From Ecdyonurus torrentis (Eukaryota > Arthropoda > Insecta > Ephemeroptera > Heptageniidae): 64,000 nucleotides of DNA. The position numbers and the translations under genes were made by a program. Of this stretch, positions 12,490 to 26,813 are shown in pieces (positions within the stretch are counted from its first letter, which is position 1; the number at the start of each line of letters is the position of its first letter). The stretch covers positions 36,789,171 through 36,853,170 of the forward strand of contig OX439131.1 in assembly GCA_949318235.1 (NCBI GenBank). Direction: 5' to 3'. The notes under the pieces were generated by a model. The model ran no database searches and had not been told where the DNA came from. It saw only the letters and a list, made by a program, of their open reading frames with translations.

Positions 12490-12797
12490 ACCTTGTATAA
12501 TACAGTCCCGTCAAGATTCTATAGACCCATCAAAACAAAAGTCTTGTTGATAGGTACAAAGAAAGACACACTCACGGACCGGCCAAGGCCTAATACAAAG
12601 TCCGGCATTCAACATGACAGTCTAGAGAAACCGTGGAAACGTCTAGGCAGGATGGTCGGAGCAATCACATCAAACATGCTCCTCTCGAATACTGTGCTTC
12701 GTCATCATGTAAACACGCACCGTGCAACGTGTTATGTTATCACACTTCACGTAGTCACAAAACTTTGAATTAAAAAAAAAAAAAAAAAAAAAAAAAA
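12490..12797 (-). mobile_element. Dispersed repeat I, copy I2, adjoining poly-A
   Basis: About 275 bp aligning in inverse orientation with I1. Matching landmarks on the plus strand are CAGTCCCGTCAAG, GATAGGTACAA, CATGACAG, GAGAAACCG, AACGTCTAG, TCACATCAAACATGCTCC and TCACACTTCACGTAG. A run of about 28 A follows at 12771-12797. If that run is a genuine tail, the element reads on the plus strand and the tRNA-like box seen in I1 is accidental; the strand given follows I1. Confidence 0.6.
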
Positions 12798-13130
12798 CTT
12801 GCCAGAAAATTGTAAAATTTTGTTATTAATGCAAGAAAATTTTAACTTGACTTGATATATTAAGATAGTAATTTAAATATAAAAAAATCCTTTAAATATA
12901 TTTCAATATCATTATAGAAAAATTGAAATAAGTTATTTAATTATTTCTCTCGTTATGAAATGAATTTTCTCCAAATGTTATATACCCTGCTATTTGATGG
13001 GTAATGTTATTTCTGAAATCACGGCTTTGGGAATCTATAATTAAGGTAGAGTAAGTGATCAATCAAGTTTGAAAACGTTGTTTGTCGATTAGTGGCGAGA
13101 GAGAACAGTGGGTGAGAGAGTGAGTGAGTA

Positions 13131-13135
<5 letters not shown>
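12798..13135. other. AT-rich DNA leading into a GA array
   Basis: Nothing recognised before the GA-rich stretch that starts near 13096 (GGCGAGAGAGAACAG). Confidence 0.5.

Positions 13136-13178
<43 letters not shown>
13136..13178. repeat. (GA)n microsatellite
   Basis: About 21 GA units preceded by degenerate GAGTGAG steps from 13111. Confidence 0.95.
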
Positions 13179-13184
<6 letters not shown>

Positions 13185-13439
13185 GAGTGATGGAACAACA
13201 ATCGACACTCGACAGCTGGGAGAAATTTCATCTAAACTCAGTTAGCTTTAGGGAACCATAGTAGCAAGGATGTAGATTTATTAGCCTTGTATATAGGATA
13301 CGATTTAAGCTATCTAAAAGTCTGTAAGCACGAATACATTTTATATATTCGTAAACACACTATTTAGATTTAATCAAAATAAATAACAATAAAATAAAAT
13401 AAAGAGAAACAGACAGACATTTTTAAAAAGATAGACAAA

Positions 13440-13458
13440 ATTTTTTTTTTTTTTTTTT
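13440..13458. repeat. poly-T tract
   Basis: About 18 T in otherwise featureless AT-rich DNA spanning 13179-13928. Confidence 0.85.
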
Positions 13459-13925
13459 GGTTTATTTATTATTATAACATTTTATGGAAATAAACATTTT
13501 AGTAATAATTTAAATAAAACAATAATAAAATATGTAAAAACAAATGGAAAATGTAAATTTTATACAGTATTCAAGCATCATCCTTTTGTAGTTGTAATTT
13601 TAATTGAAATACTTATTAATTGAATCAATATTATCTTGCAATATAAATTAGTAAAATCATTCAATATAAAAGTCATTTAATCCTAGTAGTAACTTGATAT
13701 TATCATCTTCAAAGATTAAGAAATTCTTGTGATATTATGTGTTATATAATATGTAAGTAAGGTAGAAGAAGTTGGTAGGTAAATTCTACTAAAAACAAAT
13801 ATCAAAATGTTACATCTGACATGCCACGTAAAGCAAAATGTTAAAAGTAATCTTAAGTTTTCATCTCATGAACGAAACTTTAGTCAATTTTCTTACTAGT
13901 GGACTTATTTAAACTTATGTACATT

Positions 13926-14042
<117 letters not shown>

Positions 14043-14764
14043 ATATAAGATACCTAATGTATGATAAAGTTAAAAATAGAAAGAATATGAACAAATTGCA
14101 CCATATTACATAATAAACTAAAGTTTTCAAAATTGCAACATCTTATTTTTTTCTTCTTACCTTTCTTGCTCTCGTTTTCTTTCTTTTTTTTTATATAAGT
14201 TAGAACGATTGCATTATACACTCTTCCCACTTCTCTCTTTCTTTCTCTCCCCACAGAAAGGTAATTCAAGCTATAACTCTTGGACGGTATATCCTTTTCT
14301 AAAGCGCCCAATCCAATCTAAGAGACGAGGTGAGTGCGGGTAGATTTCTTCAAGGATGGTGTAAGGGTAGGTACAAAAACCTTACCTTATATCAAGGGTT
14401 ATGTGTAATATAGAGCTTTGCAAATCTGGTTATTTAACAAGAAATTGGCTTAGAAACCAAAGGTTTTATAATAAGAAACTACTAACTTCTATCTTCTTTG
14501 TAATATAGTAGTATACTATAAAATGAAAACTAATAATTAAACTTAATTAAAATTTAAATATATAGCTATAATAAAATAAGAGATTATTTATTGAAAGTGA
14601 CCTATTTAAATTTCCATATTTAATATTTTTATTTGTTATTATTAAAATTTAACAATTGAGTGTGTTTAGAATTACAGAATATTGTAACAGTAGATACTTA
14701 CACAACAATAAAATGAAATAAGATTACTATGAATCCACTTATCTAAAAAAATAAAAAAATTAAA

Positions 14765-14922
14765 GGAGGAGGAGGAGGAGGAGGAGGAGGAGGAGGAGGA
14801 GGAGGAGGAGGAGGAGGAGGAGGAGGAGGAGGAGGAGGAGGAGGAGGAGGAGGAGGAGGAGGAGGAGGAGGAGGAGGAGGAGGAGGAGGAGGAGGAGGAG
14901 GAGGAGGAGGAGGAGGAGGAGA
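14765..14922. repeat. (GGA)n trinucleotide array, about 52 units
   Basis: 158 bp of uninterrupted GGA on the plus strand. The polyproline frame on the minus strand lacks any flanking coding context and is treated as spurious. It is the only long GC-rich array in the window. Confidence 0.97.
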
Positions 14923-15506
14923 ATAGGTTACAAATAAAACAATAAAATTATAATTAAATATTTTTGCTGCCATGAAATACTTATTTTATATAATATATTA
15001 AAATATGGTTTAAACAAATAAAAAAATCTTATTAATGTAGGAAAACTTACACAATACATAAACTCGTAAAGTTTGAAATACTAGCTTCATTGTTTTTGCG
15101 GTAAATTTATCAGACTTGTATAAACAAGTCTGCGTTTGGGTTAATTATATTTAATTAATTATAAAAATATATATTTATATGTACACATTGCCCAGACTAT
15201 TTTTTGCTATTATTTATATTGATATTTAGACGTCTAGTTATGTATATTATTTCAAACATAATTATATTAAATAAGTAGTTAATTATATTGTTCTTTAACA
15301 AAATAAATGTACTGATAAGTCAAGTAAGTAAGTATTTGCACTCTTATCATCCTTTTTGCAATGGCGTAAACAGCGAGTCATTTATATAATATATGCACAC
15401 ACACGGAAAAATTACTATAATAATGGCTGGGATATAAAGATTGTACGTTGCAATTAGTAAATATTATTCAAATAAACATACTTATTTTGCTATAGTTTAA
15501 TAACTG
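14923..15506. other. AT-rich DNA, nothing recognised
   Basis: A small perfect dyad, AGACTTGTATAAACAAGTCT at 15113-15132, is the only structure noted. Confidence 0.55.
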
Positions 15507-15903
15507 TTAAAGCCCTTGTCAACTTACTTTTTTATCATTTAGAATACTAGATTGATAATTACCATATTTTATTATCCATGAATTAGACACCAACACGTTG
15601 ATTTTGTATTTATTTTCTTTCTGACGGTTATTTCACGTATCTGACGTCACAATGTACCGCCACCAATCATAGTCACCACTCTGTTCACGTGATACATTTA
15701 AGCCCCTCCCTCAAGTTTTTTACCCCTATCATGACCCTATCGGTACATTGTGACGTCAGATGCGTGAAATAACCATTAAATTAAAAATTATTGAAAATAA
15801 ATGCAAAATCAACGTGTTGGTATCTAATTCATGGATAATAAGGTATGGTAATTATCAATCTAGTATTCTAAATGATAATAAAGTAAGCTGACAAGGGCTT
15901 TAA
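15507..15903. mobile_element. MITE family B, copy B2 (long inverted repeat)
   Basis: 397 bp, with TTAAAGCCCTTGTCAACT at the left and its inverse at the right. TTAA sits at 15507-15510 and 15900-15903. Both arms keep a CRE octamer (15642-15649 and 15751-15758), placed symmetrically in the foldback. Identity to B1 is high throughout. Confidence 0.9.
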
Positions 15904-16801
15904 GCAGGTAATTTTGTAGTTTATGTATATCTATTCAAGATTAATGTATATAGTAAGCAAACCAATTAACAGTATTTCCCTTGTAGAAGTAAATTGTTTT
16001 CTGTATAATTACCCCTACTTTTTTAATACATACACCCTATATGAATAATACAGTTTAATGAAATAAATGATAATAATTTTTTTTTTCAAAATTCAAAATA
16101 TATTTATTCATTTCTTTCATTCTACAATCACAATATACAACAATGCATATCGGCTTAGGTTATTGTATCAGTTGATATAATTAGAAATGAAAAAACTGTT
16201 ACTTATTATTAATTATCATTATTATGCGTTACTATATTATTTTATAATATAATGTTTATTATGTATTCTTTAACTTGATTCTAAAATTATTTTTGTGACA
16301 TTCACTGTTAATGACTTGTCATCTTATATAATAAATAAGTTCTTTGTTTTCATGCTATATAAGGAGAAGATGGGAAACAATGTGCAAAAAAACACAAAAT
16401 ACTATTGTGAAAATTTATAAGAGTTGAAAAAAAAGTTCTAAATTTTTTATAGTAGCACAAAATTAATCTTCAAATATGACACTAAAGCATATAATAATTT
16501 TTCTATATCTTTAGAGAAATGAATGAAGATAAAAAAACAAAGTAACTATATACTAATGCATTGCATGTTGAAAAATATAAGTTTATAAGTAAAGATTGTC
16601 AATATTTTTGTCATCATTTATAAATGCTTGAGTGTATTTGACAATCACGTATAAAGCTAACGTCAAAATTCATTTCTATCATCTATAATAATATATCTTT
16701 CTATCATTGCTTTTTTTTTCTTACTTAATAGAAAAATTGGTAAATTGAAGATGAACCTTATTAAATTCTATCATTAATGTTTTGTAACTCTTGACCTTTT
16801 T
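15904..16801. other. AT-rich DNA, nothing recognised
   Basis: ACATACACCCTATA at 16028-16041 resembles the outer end of repeat K but no body follows. No gene is seen. Confidence 0.5.
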
Positions 16802-16806
16802 CACTC

Positions 16807-16869
<63 letters not shown>
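16802..16869. repeat. (TC)n microsatellite
   Basis: About 32 TC units, pyrimidine on the plus strand. Confidence 0.96.
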
Positions 16870-16874
<5 letters not shown>

Positions 16875-17821
16875 GAAAGAAGTCAACAAAATGTGAATTA
16901 GTTTCATATTGTAGCTTTAACAGCTTATATTTTTAGCCTCAGATAAATTAATCCTATCTAATTAATCATAAGACAATAAAAGGTCGTAAAAATAAAAGAG
17001 ATAAAAAAAAATATTATATTGAAATATAGTTTACATTAAAACTATCTTCAATTGTTTGTAAGTAATTTTTATAATTACGATAGATAATTCTATAAGTATG
17101 TTAACTTCTAAAATACTCTCTTTGGGATTAATACTTAACTGGGTCAAGTGACTATAAGCGGATAATAGAAAAAAAAATACATAGAAAAATGTATGGATAA
17201 ATTGGCAAAGAATTTCTTTCAATATACCATAATCAAAATTTAGATTCAGAAAGGATTTTATTTATAAAGCACATTATAATACAAATACTTACAATACATA
17301 GTTGGGAACAGTACAATCAAGAAATCGGTACAATTTTCATTTACGTTCATTGAGGTATACTGTATCATATTTATACGTGTAAGGTCGTGCGGGGTGCCTA
17401 TACATTTAGGATACTCACTCACTATGCAACCGTCATGATATCTCAAAATATTTAAAATCAATAAAAAAGTAGTATTTTATAAACCATTATATAAACTATT
17501 TTAAATGTGTACACCAAAAAAACAACTCACCAAATTTTTTTACTCATACCGTTACAATATTAATTAGTTCATAATTTTATACTAAAAGAAAATATGTACT
17601 TAATAACGAAGGGTTTTTAAAAGTATTACATTTGTAATTGAATCATTTCCTAAAGTAAATAAATGAAAATGACGTATATTTAATAACACATAACAGGACA
17701 CACCCAATAACGTGTTATAGAAAGATTGAAATAACTTCAATAAATAAAACATTCTGAGATATCTCTAACTTGTCATGGGTCCATTACCACTACTACTAAA
17801 ACAGGACTGGGAGTAGGCCGC
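16870..17821. other. AT-rich DNA, nothing recognised
   Basis: Two short minus-strand frames (near 17031-17461) have no splice context or recognisable domain. Confidence 0.55.
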
Positions 17822-18164
17822 TTAAAGGAATAGACCAGAGAAAAACATAAGCATTTATATCACAAAACACTTGATGGGATTTACATAAATAACATTAGTT
17901 TGTCTCAAAACCCAACAGTAGCCCCGTAGCAGTGATCAGAAAATTCGATTTATGCAGCCCGCACAACATTTTAATACTAATTTTTGCATGTTTCTGACGT
18001 CATAAACATGAATTTTTACGCAAATTGCATACTTTACAGTATTTTTACGTTCTCTCGTGGGACTACATTAACAATCTAGTAAAAATTGTCATCAGTTTTG
18101 AAGATCCTATTTCGTGTTTATTCATTAAAAAGCACATGTTGTTTTATGTGGTCTATTGCTTTAA
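17822..18164 (-). mobile_element. MITE family A, copy A3
   Basis: 343 bp, inverted relative to A1: it begins TTAAAGGAATAGACCAGA and ends with the inverse of the CCACA-type terminus. TTAA at both edges. CRE octamer at 17995-18002. Confidence 0.9.
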
Positions 18165-18521
18165 AACCTAAACACCTATGTTATTGTTGTAACTGTGACA
18201 CAATGACATAGGCTTGGGCATGGCATGGGCATCAATGTATGTACGGAAAACACGAGCTCGTATTTCCATTTATCTTGTCTATCTAATCACAGGATTTTTT
18301 TTTCAAACTTTTTAGTATATGATAAAAATTGGAGTTAAAATAGCTAATAATAATCAATGGTATAAAACCACTGCAACTAATTTAACATTAAAATATACAA
18401 CCAAGTTTAAAAAGAAATTATTGCGTATAGTATTCCATAAGGAATAAAATTTATTTCTTTTTTTGTTCCATGATTACTTTTGTTTCTGTTTCTACAGATT
18501 ATTAGTATAATGTGGGTATAC

Positions 18522-18522
<1 letters not shown>

Positions 18523-18591
<69 letters not shown>

Positions 18592-18592
18592 A
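18523..18592. repeat. (TA)n followed by (TG)n compound microsatellite
   Basis: About 23 TA units pass directly into about 12 TG units. The same compound order appears at 48575-48648. Confidence 0.95.
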
Positions 18593-20463
18593 TATTACAT
18601 AGCTCTAATAAAATAATGAAAAAAAGAAATTGTTCGTAATGCTTTGACATATTTTATTTATTCAAAAGAAACATTCTGCCATGAAATAAAAGCGAAAGGT
18701 TAAAATTTATTTTATGGTATAAAAACAAAAGCAATTGAATTGTATATTACGGTGTTTTCAGAATATAAATTAGTGTATTTAACTTGATTTGAATACGCTA
18801 GTGTAATTCAGTGGAAAAAAAACTTATACTGAAACAAAGTACAAATTTTTACATTACCATAAATTTCTCAAAATATTAATACTCACTTTTATTGATATAA
18901 AAATGTGTAACTTAATTACAATTAGTTTTCAATAATTATAATTTATTACTTTACAAATAATATATTTTTATAAATAAATGAAGGAAAACACACATACATA
19001 CACACACGTGTACACATATATGATATTATACATTCATATACACACACATACATTGTAGTAAAAACCTCTTACAACTCACACAAGCAAGCAGGTTGTGTGA
19101 AGTGTTTCACGGAGCAGAAATTACGTATTCTTCCATTAGCAAAGGATTAATAAACTGAGCAATTATTCATCGATGCACTCTAGAATTGAAATTTCTAAGC
19201 GCATTATGAGAATAGTGCTGTTTGAAGTGGAATAATCAGAAATTTAATGATTTTAATCCGAAAAGCACAATTATGTTAGTAAACGCAATTATGTTTTTTG
19301 TAGAGTATTTTTTGTTTAAACATGCAATAGGATTATGAGAAAAAGTATGAATATTTTATTAAAATATTAGAAATTGTATAAAGCTGTTTTAATTAATTTT
19401 TATGTCCAATTAAGGTTTAATACAATCATATTTTTATGTAAAGAATTTATCTATAATCTAAATATATAATTTTTAAAAAATAGTTTAGCAAAATACAATC
19501 CCTTAATATTCTCAAAAGTTCATCTTCCATTGTTTTTTAGTAATCATTAGATTATAGTACCAGGTTATTGAATGTGCTATTGAATATCAATACGGTATTG
19601 ATACTGAAGTTTTGTAGAGGAGAAGAAGTGTTTGTTTTGATTGCACGTTGCGAGGCTCCGCACGCTCCAACTTGCAGGTGTTACGAAGCAAGGCAAGGCA
19701 AAGCAAGAGTGTTTGTCCTATACAGTATACACACACGCCCTAACCATTCACCAAGCTAAAGTAATGTCACTAACGTGGCTCATAACCCAAGGAACAATTA
19801 CGTCTAACCTAAAGCACTGTATGCCAAGCACGTATCTTCAATGTTCTACTTTTTTGTTACAACAAAAATAGAATAAAATTTTGCTTTAAAAATAATCGTA
19901 TGTTTATAATGGATAATAATTTTAAATCTAATGAATCTATTATCAAATTTATTGCATTATATTAACATTATATATATTACTATTTATTGAATTGTAAATG
20001 TTTGCATTCTAAATTTGTATTAAGGCTGACAATTATGTACTGTGCTGATTTGACTAAAACTTGTAAAGGCAGAAAATCTTTGTTGTTGTTGTTGCTGTTG
20101 TTCTTGATGCACAGTATCAATATAAATGAAAAAGAACTAACACTAATGACAGGTACATGAATCCTAAATATTGATATGTAGGTAAATATTAATCTGTAAC
20201 AGGTACTGATATACTACAATGTTACCTAATCTAGGTGAAATAACTTCTATAATCTTGGTAAGATACACCTTATTTTGTATTATATTTTACAGGTAATAAT
20301 AAAGGTTAAAGCCAGGAGAATTTTAGTTTGCACTATCGCCTACAGATATCGTCCATTTCAAATGGCAGTTTTTGGTTAAATAAACGATTATTTAACAAAT
20401 ATCGAACATTCATACAATCTCGCAGGTATATATTAGGTTTTATTTTGTAGTTTATCAATACCT
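18593..20463. other. AT-rich DNA with one less AT-rich patch
   Basis: CA-rich degenerate repeats lie at 18990-19055. A patch at 19620-19850 has more balanced composition and contains ACGAAGCAAGGCAAGGCAAA but no splice-bounded frame, so its nature is unknown. A GTT run (TTGTTGTTGTTGCTGTTG) lies near 20081. Confidence 0.5.
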
Positions 20464-20472
20464 GTTTTAGGG

Positions 20473-20719
20473 CAAGGTCCATATAATAAAGAGGTTGAGC
20501 GCAGCACAAAACTCACCCAGTTGATTTTATTTTGTGATGGATGTACTTGATTCTAAGCCAATACGATGCCGTTCACTAGCGTTCACCAGTTACGTCACTG
20601 ATAAGGTGAATAAAAATACACCCGGTGATATGACGTTTTCGGTGAATTCCTTTAAGCTGCGCGACCTTGGCCAAGACTTTTCCCGGAGCATCTAACCTCT
20701 TATATATATATGGACCTTG
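20473..20719. mobile_element. Mutator-like (MULE) non-autonomous element with 9-bp target duplication
   Basis: A 247-bp element. The left end CAAGGTCCATATA continues to AAGAGGTT, and the right end is its inverse with a few extra TA steps, giving terminal inverted repeats of about 26 bp. The 9-bp sequence GTTTTAGGG occurs perfectly on both sides (20464-20472 and 20720-20728). A 9-bp duplication is characteristic of Mutator-like elements, which is why I favour that class. No transposase is encoded. Confidence 0.78.
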
Positions 20720-20728
20720 GTTTTAGGG

Positions 20729-21665
20729 TAATATTTATATATTGCAACTTATAGAATTTATTTATGTACCTGTCTTTAGCAGTAACTTTTTTCTGTTTAA
20801 ACATAACATAATTCCAAACTTTGAAAGTTATGACATTTTATTTGAATTATATGAACAAAATTTAAATAATATATTTCTAAAATGCCATTAATATACGATA
20901 AAATTATGCTTTCATCATTTCATAAAATAGGGCTTTATTAATGTTTTCTCAATATTACTTTACCGTCCATTCATTTCTGTAAATAGTTACTTTACTTACA
21001 AAGTAAAAGCAAACTTAACCCCTGACATTTTACATTATATATCCCCCAAAATGTTCCAAAACTTGTCCAAGTTAAGTTAATTATGTTTTACTATATTATA
21101 TAAACTCGTCATCAAAGTGTAATGAAAAGAAATAAAAATATTAAGAAAAATGATTTATACTAAAAATAAACTACTGGACACTAAATACTTTAAATGTACT
21201 GCATTGCTTTAATGTACAACATATTTAACACTCAGAACTAGAACAGATAAATAAAAATAATTTACATGAGCTCATTTATTTCTGTTTTATATTATACTGC
21301 ACTATCATGCCATGTATAATTAGCCAGCGGATATGAAAAACAATTTCAAATGAATATGTCAAGTACTTGGTTGCAAATCGATGATCTCTTATTCAGTTTT
21401 TAAAAATACTCTTTAATCATAAAAATGTAAGTCATTCTATCTTTAAATTTGTAAGAAAAAAAAAGTAACAAACATAGTTGGTATCTAATCAATATAGCCC
21501 AAATCTTTAGTAAAACATAAAATATAATATTTCTGAAGTACATTGAAAAGTTAATAATATAGTTTTAATTTTAAAAAAAAGTGCTAATTTAAATAATTTT
21601 GTGTTCTATATACAACCTATAACCTATTTATTTAGGTTAAAATCACTCAATAGCATTGAACGCAT
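20729..21665. other. AT-rich DNA, nothing recognised
   Basis: No exon, repeat copy or motif of note. Confidence 0.55.
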
Positions 21666-21898
21666 AGGAAAATTACTCATTTTACCACTTTAAAAATACT
21701 AAGCAATATTTTTGAGAGCATTGATAGGTTAAATTAGTATCTCAAGTATGAGAGAAAGTTAATTATAAAAAAATATTAACTGATTTTGCAAAGAAAATAG
21801 TAACAAACAAACTTTGTCCTATGCTGAGCATTACTCCAGTATGGCGTCCAAGCGCATTAAATATGATGTCATGCAGATACACCCTATACTTTGATACG
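21666..21898. repeat. Dispersed repeat K, copy K1
   Basis: Aligns with 53510-53743. Shared blocks are GAGAGCATTGAT, TTAAATTAGTATCTCAAGTA, CTTTGTCCTATGCT and CCAAGCGCATTAAATATGA. It ends GATACACCCTATA, whose inverse resembles the left end of copy K2 (TATAGGGTGTATGC), suggesting a transposon with terminal inverted repeats. The CRE position is mutated here (TGATGTCA). Confidence 0.7.
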
Positions 21899-22861
21899 AT
21901 TTGATACTTAATGAAATTTACTTTAGAATCATGATTGAAGTGAAGAAAAAAATAATCGAATGTTTTAAAATGTAATGTATACTGTACTGTAAATTTTTAA
22001 AAGTTCTAAATGTTTTTTAATGTAATAATATATTATGGGGAAAAAATAATTATTTTGCAACTGTATTACAGGAACCAAAAATTGAACTAATACTGATAAA
22101 CTTTTTTTTTTTTTATTCAACACCCACATAGCATTTTATTTTATTATTATTATTAAAAAGTAATTTTATATAAATTGAATATATATGCAAGTGGATAAAT
22201 CTGAGGAAAATGTAAAATTGTTTAGCAAAAGAGTTACTTGTAAAAGTAACTAAGAGTTTAAATTATTTCTTTCAAGACATTTAAAAGTTTATACATGAAA
22301 AATATATGAAGTAAAAAAAAAAAAGGGTAAAAGAAAAAAAAAATACACGCTAAGTTTAAATTATGGAAATTTAAAATAAAAGTAAAATCTAACTTTAAAA
22401 ATGTATTTATCGACTGTAGCAATATTTTACTGATTTATTAAAAATAATAATAATAATAAAAAAATAAAATGAATCAAAACACAATTTTTATATATTAATA
22501 ATTACTTGTAAACTTATTTAAGTTATAACAGCAAAACCAATATTTATTTTTTCATATTGCTTACTGTGTATTAAATTTGTTTGCAAGAAAAACATGCCCA
22601 TAAAATAAAGTTTCATCGTAAATTAAAAATGAAAATATTAACTTTTTTTTTTCATAATTTATTTATCAAAATATATTTTGTAATATGTATATAAAAGGAC
22701 TGTAATATTTTATACCTTGTATTTTTAGTTGAACAATTATAAATTTGAAACTGGTCCATTCTCTTGTTATAATAATTGACTTTGGCATTTAAATGATTTA
22801 TTTCATTGTAGTACATGAATTTGATAATATCGTGTTATAGCTAGGCTTCAATACATAAATC

Positions 22862-22865
<4 letters not shown>
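21899..22865. other. AT-rich DNA, nothing recognised
   Basis: Only short A and T runs and an (ATA)n tract near 22445-22460. Confidence 0.55.

Positions 22866-22907
<42 letters not shown>
22866..22907. repeat. (GA)n microsatellite
   Basis: About 21 units. Confidence 0.96.
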
Positions 22908-22910
<3 letters not shown>

Positions 22911-22995
22911 CCTTTTAGTTGAAATAATTCTTAATCGGATTAAAATTGAAACTATTAAGTTTTGTGTTGGTGTATGCTACATTTATATAGGAGAG

Positions 22996-24108
<1,113 letters not shown>

Positions 24109-24398
24109 TTGAGATTTGCCAAAACTCTCTCTCTCTCTCTCTCTCCACAACAAACTACTTGCACAGATAAGAGAACAGTTGCAACTATTATGCTATGCAA
24201 GTCACTCATTCCATCTTTATCAATACAAACTACCTGAAAACCACAAAACATACAAATTTAGACCTTATGCCTTTAAGAGCTCAACATACATCAATTATAC
24301 TGGCGGCAAAGTTGTGGCGAATCTCATTAAACAAGCTAACATGGACCATGGTTTGTGGCTTGCTAAGGAATGCAAAAAAAAAAAAAAAAAAAAAAAAG
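24109..24398 (+). other. Possible poly-A-tailed insert of unknown origin
   Basis: A (CT)n tract at 24125-24144 is followed by about 230 bp of more balanced composition and then a run of about 24 A at 24374-24397. The layout resembles a retroposed sequence with its tail. The frame across it has no recognisable domain and I find no second copy, so this is a weak call. Confidence 0.3.
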
Positions 24399-25302
24399 TG
24401 TAATAATTTTTTTGCACATTGTTTCATGTTCAAGTTAAAAAAAATCCACACTTTTTCAAAACAGTTCTAAATTACGTATCACTGTTAAATCAAAATTTTG
24501 TAATTTTGTAACAAAGCATGCAAAGTTATTTTACAAAAGTTATTTTAAATTAATTGCATTTCAGTATACTGAAGAAGAAAACAATCCAACACATACATCA
24601 CACAATTTGTTAAACAGGTTTGTTTAATTTTATATAATATTTGAAACGTAATTAGAAGAAAAATAATAATATTTAATACTAGTTATTTACGGTTGCCAGG
24701 TCTAATTATGAATTATGAATATTCCATATAATTGATACAATATAATGTGAAACATGAGTATAGCAAATTGTATTAGCAATTAGTATAGACATGCAAATAT
24801 CAATTAAACCTTTGACATCAACTAATAAGCAAATACCCTGATGACCACTAGACAGACCATCAAATGATTTAATTAAATACTAACTCGTTTCATTCTCAAA
24901 TGGTTTGAATATCATTTTTTTTTAAACTTCTCTCATTTTTATATTAAAATTTTATTTAGAGTGAACATTGATTATCTAATAGAGAGTAAAATTATATTGC
25001 AAATTTTATTAAATTGAATGAATTTTCAAATGTCACTTTTTGAACTAAACAATACTATAAAAGCTAGTTCGTACTCTCTATAGTTCATACTATAAAAATA
25101 AAACTCTTTTTTGACATAAAAATTTATTATATCATATCAAAAATATTATACATGGAATATTTTTAATGCACAAATTTCACATTTGCCATTAAAATATTTA
25201 CAAACTTTTGATACTCAATATTTAACCCCTTTCATACAATTTAAATCAACGAGGAAAGTACTGTAGGTACATACACACTAAAGAGTTATAGTAATGTTAC
25301 TT

Positions 25303-25328
25303 CAAAAAAAAAAAAAAAAAAAAAAAAA
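25303..25328. repeat. poly-A tract
   Basis: About 25 A in AT-rich DNA. Confidence 0.9.
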
Positions 25329-25499
25329 GTGTAAATGGATGCTGTAAATCTTATTTTTAGTTAAATTGATTAAAATAATAACAAAAACTGTAATTTTATT
25401 TTATTGATATTCGAACCAGCCGACAAGATCCAAATGAGGATCTTGGCTGGACGAAAAATGTACGAAAATTGTAACGTAGAATTAAAAAAAAAAAAAAAA

Positions 25500-25836
25500 A
25501 ACTACTTCTACAGCCTGGCCAAAACAAGAACAAAGTATATAATACCCCTAATTTATAATGCACTCCCCAATTAATAAAGCAATGTGAATCATATGATACT
25601 TTCAAAAAGTCAGCTCAGAAATACCTGTTAGAAAATATGTTCTATAGTGTCAGACTATCTAGCAGCTAATAATGTAAAGTAATGTTAAATTTTTACTTGC
25701 GCCGATATGCACACTTAGCTTTTTCTATATATTATTTAACTGTATTGTTTTTGTTGTTTTTCAAGTGTTATGTATATATGTATGAATTGACTTGTTCTAC
25801 TATGTAAAGACATGGAACACAATAAAATCTTTAAAA
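25500..25836 (+). mobile_element. Non-LTR retrotransposon (LINE) 3' end, copy 1
   Basis: Aligns along its length with 50531-50826. The segment about 25535-25665 translates, with stops, to the remnant of a reverse-transcriptase C terminus in which an S-Y-D-x-F-K-K-S spacing precedes a K-Y-L-L block; this FKxxLKxxLL-type ending is common in Jockey/CR1/RTE-like LINEs. An untranslated tail with GACATGGAACACAATAAAAT follows, containing an AATAAA-like signal. Heavily truncated at the 5' side and inactive. Clade not determined. Confidence 0.65.
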
Positions 25837-26813
25837 TCTACAACCGGATGCACTCTTTTTTTCTCCAACAAATTTCTCCAGATAAACATCAAAATTTTAT
25901 AGGTAATTAACGTAATGTTTAATTTAATACGTCTTAAATTTTATTGATATAACTTGATTAGAATCGGAGAAAAAGGGTGTGCTTCGGGTTAAAATACCTT
26001 TTTTTTTTTTTTTTTTTTTTTTTTTGCAATGGTTTAAAAAGGTACTTCTTGATGTTAAACGAATAAAGTTATAAGTTATTACTGTGAGGTCTCTCTGTTG
26101 CACAAAATATTTAAATAATACTATAGTAATATTTATAATATAAATAGTGTTCGTAATAATGTAAACGCATAAAACTTTATTATTATTATTATTTTTTGCT
26201 GCTGCTACTGTAGAAATAACTATGCTGTACAACATAAATTTTAATACTTTTTTCCCGTAAAAAGATATTCAATAATAATAATAATAAAATAGTTTTAATT
26301 TAAAGGCCACAAAAGAGCCCACTTTCAGGGTCCTCTTATAATAATATAGCTTTATTATCAAAGTATTTTGTAAAATTTTAGTTTGTTTGTAACAATTTAA
26401 AAATAACAATAATAAAAAACACAAATTTCATGCTTACAAATATATATTATAATAAACACAACAGATAATACTTAGTTAAAATTTTAAAACGCAATACTCT
26501 CATTATATTTATGATTAAATATAAATTTCTATGTATAAATATGAATAACATATTTAATATTCAATATAATAGTGAGCTATTTTTATAATAAAATTGCGTT
26601 GCATCCAGCAATTAAATTAGATTATAATGCTTTATATTATTGAATAATTTTCTATAAAGTATCACAGAAATTTATTAATTTTTAATTATATAGAAAAGTT
26701 CTCTCTCTATATATTTTAAATTACTAGAACTTATAAATATATACTGACATAAAAACCTGCAAATAATGTTTAACTCAATTATGCAAAAAATAAATAAATA
26801 AATAATTTCTATA
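25837..26813. other. AT-rich DNA with poly-T and short AAT tracts
   Basis: A poly-T run of about 27 lies at 25999-26025. No gene is recognised. Confidence 0.55.

Noticed and set aside
14743..14973. Polyproline reading frame on the minus strand
   Set aside because: It is simply the translation of the GGA array; flanks lack coding features.
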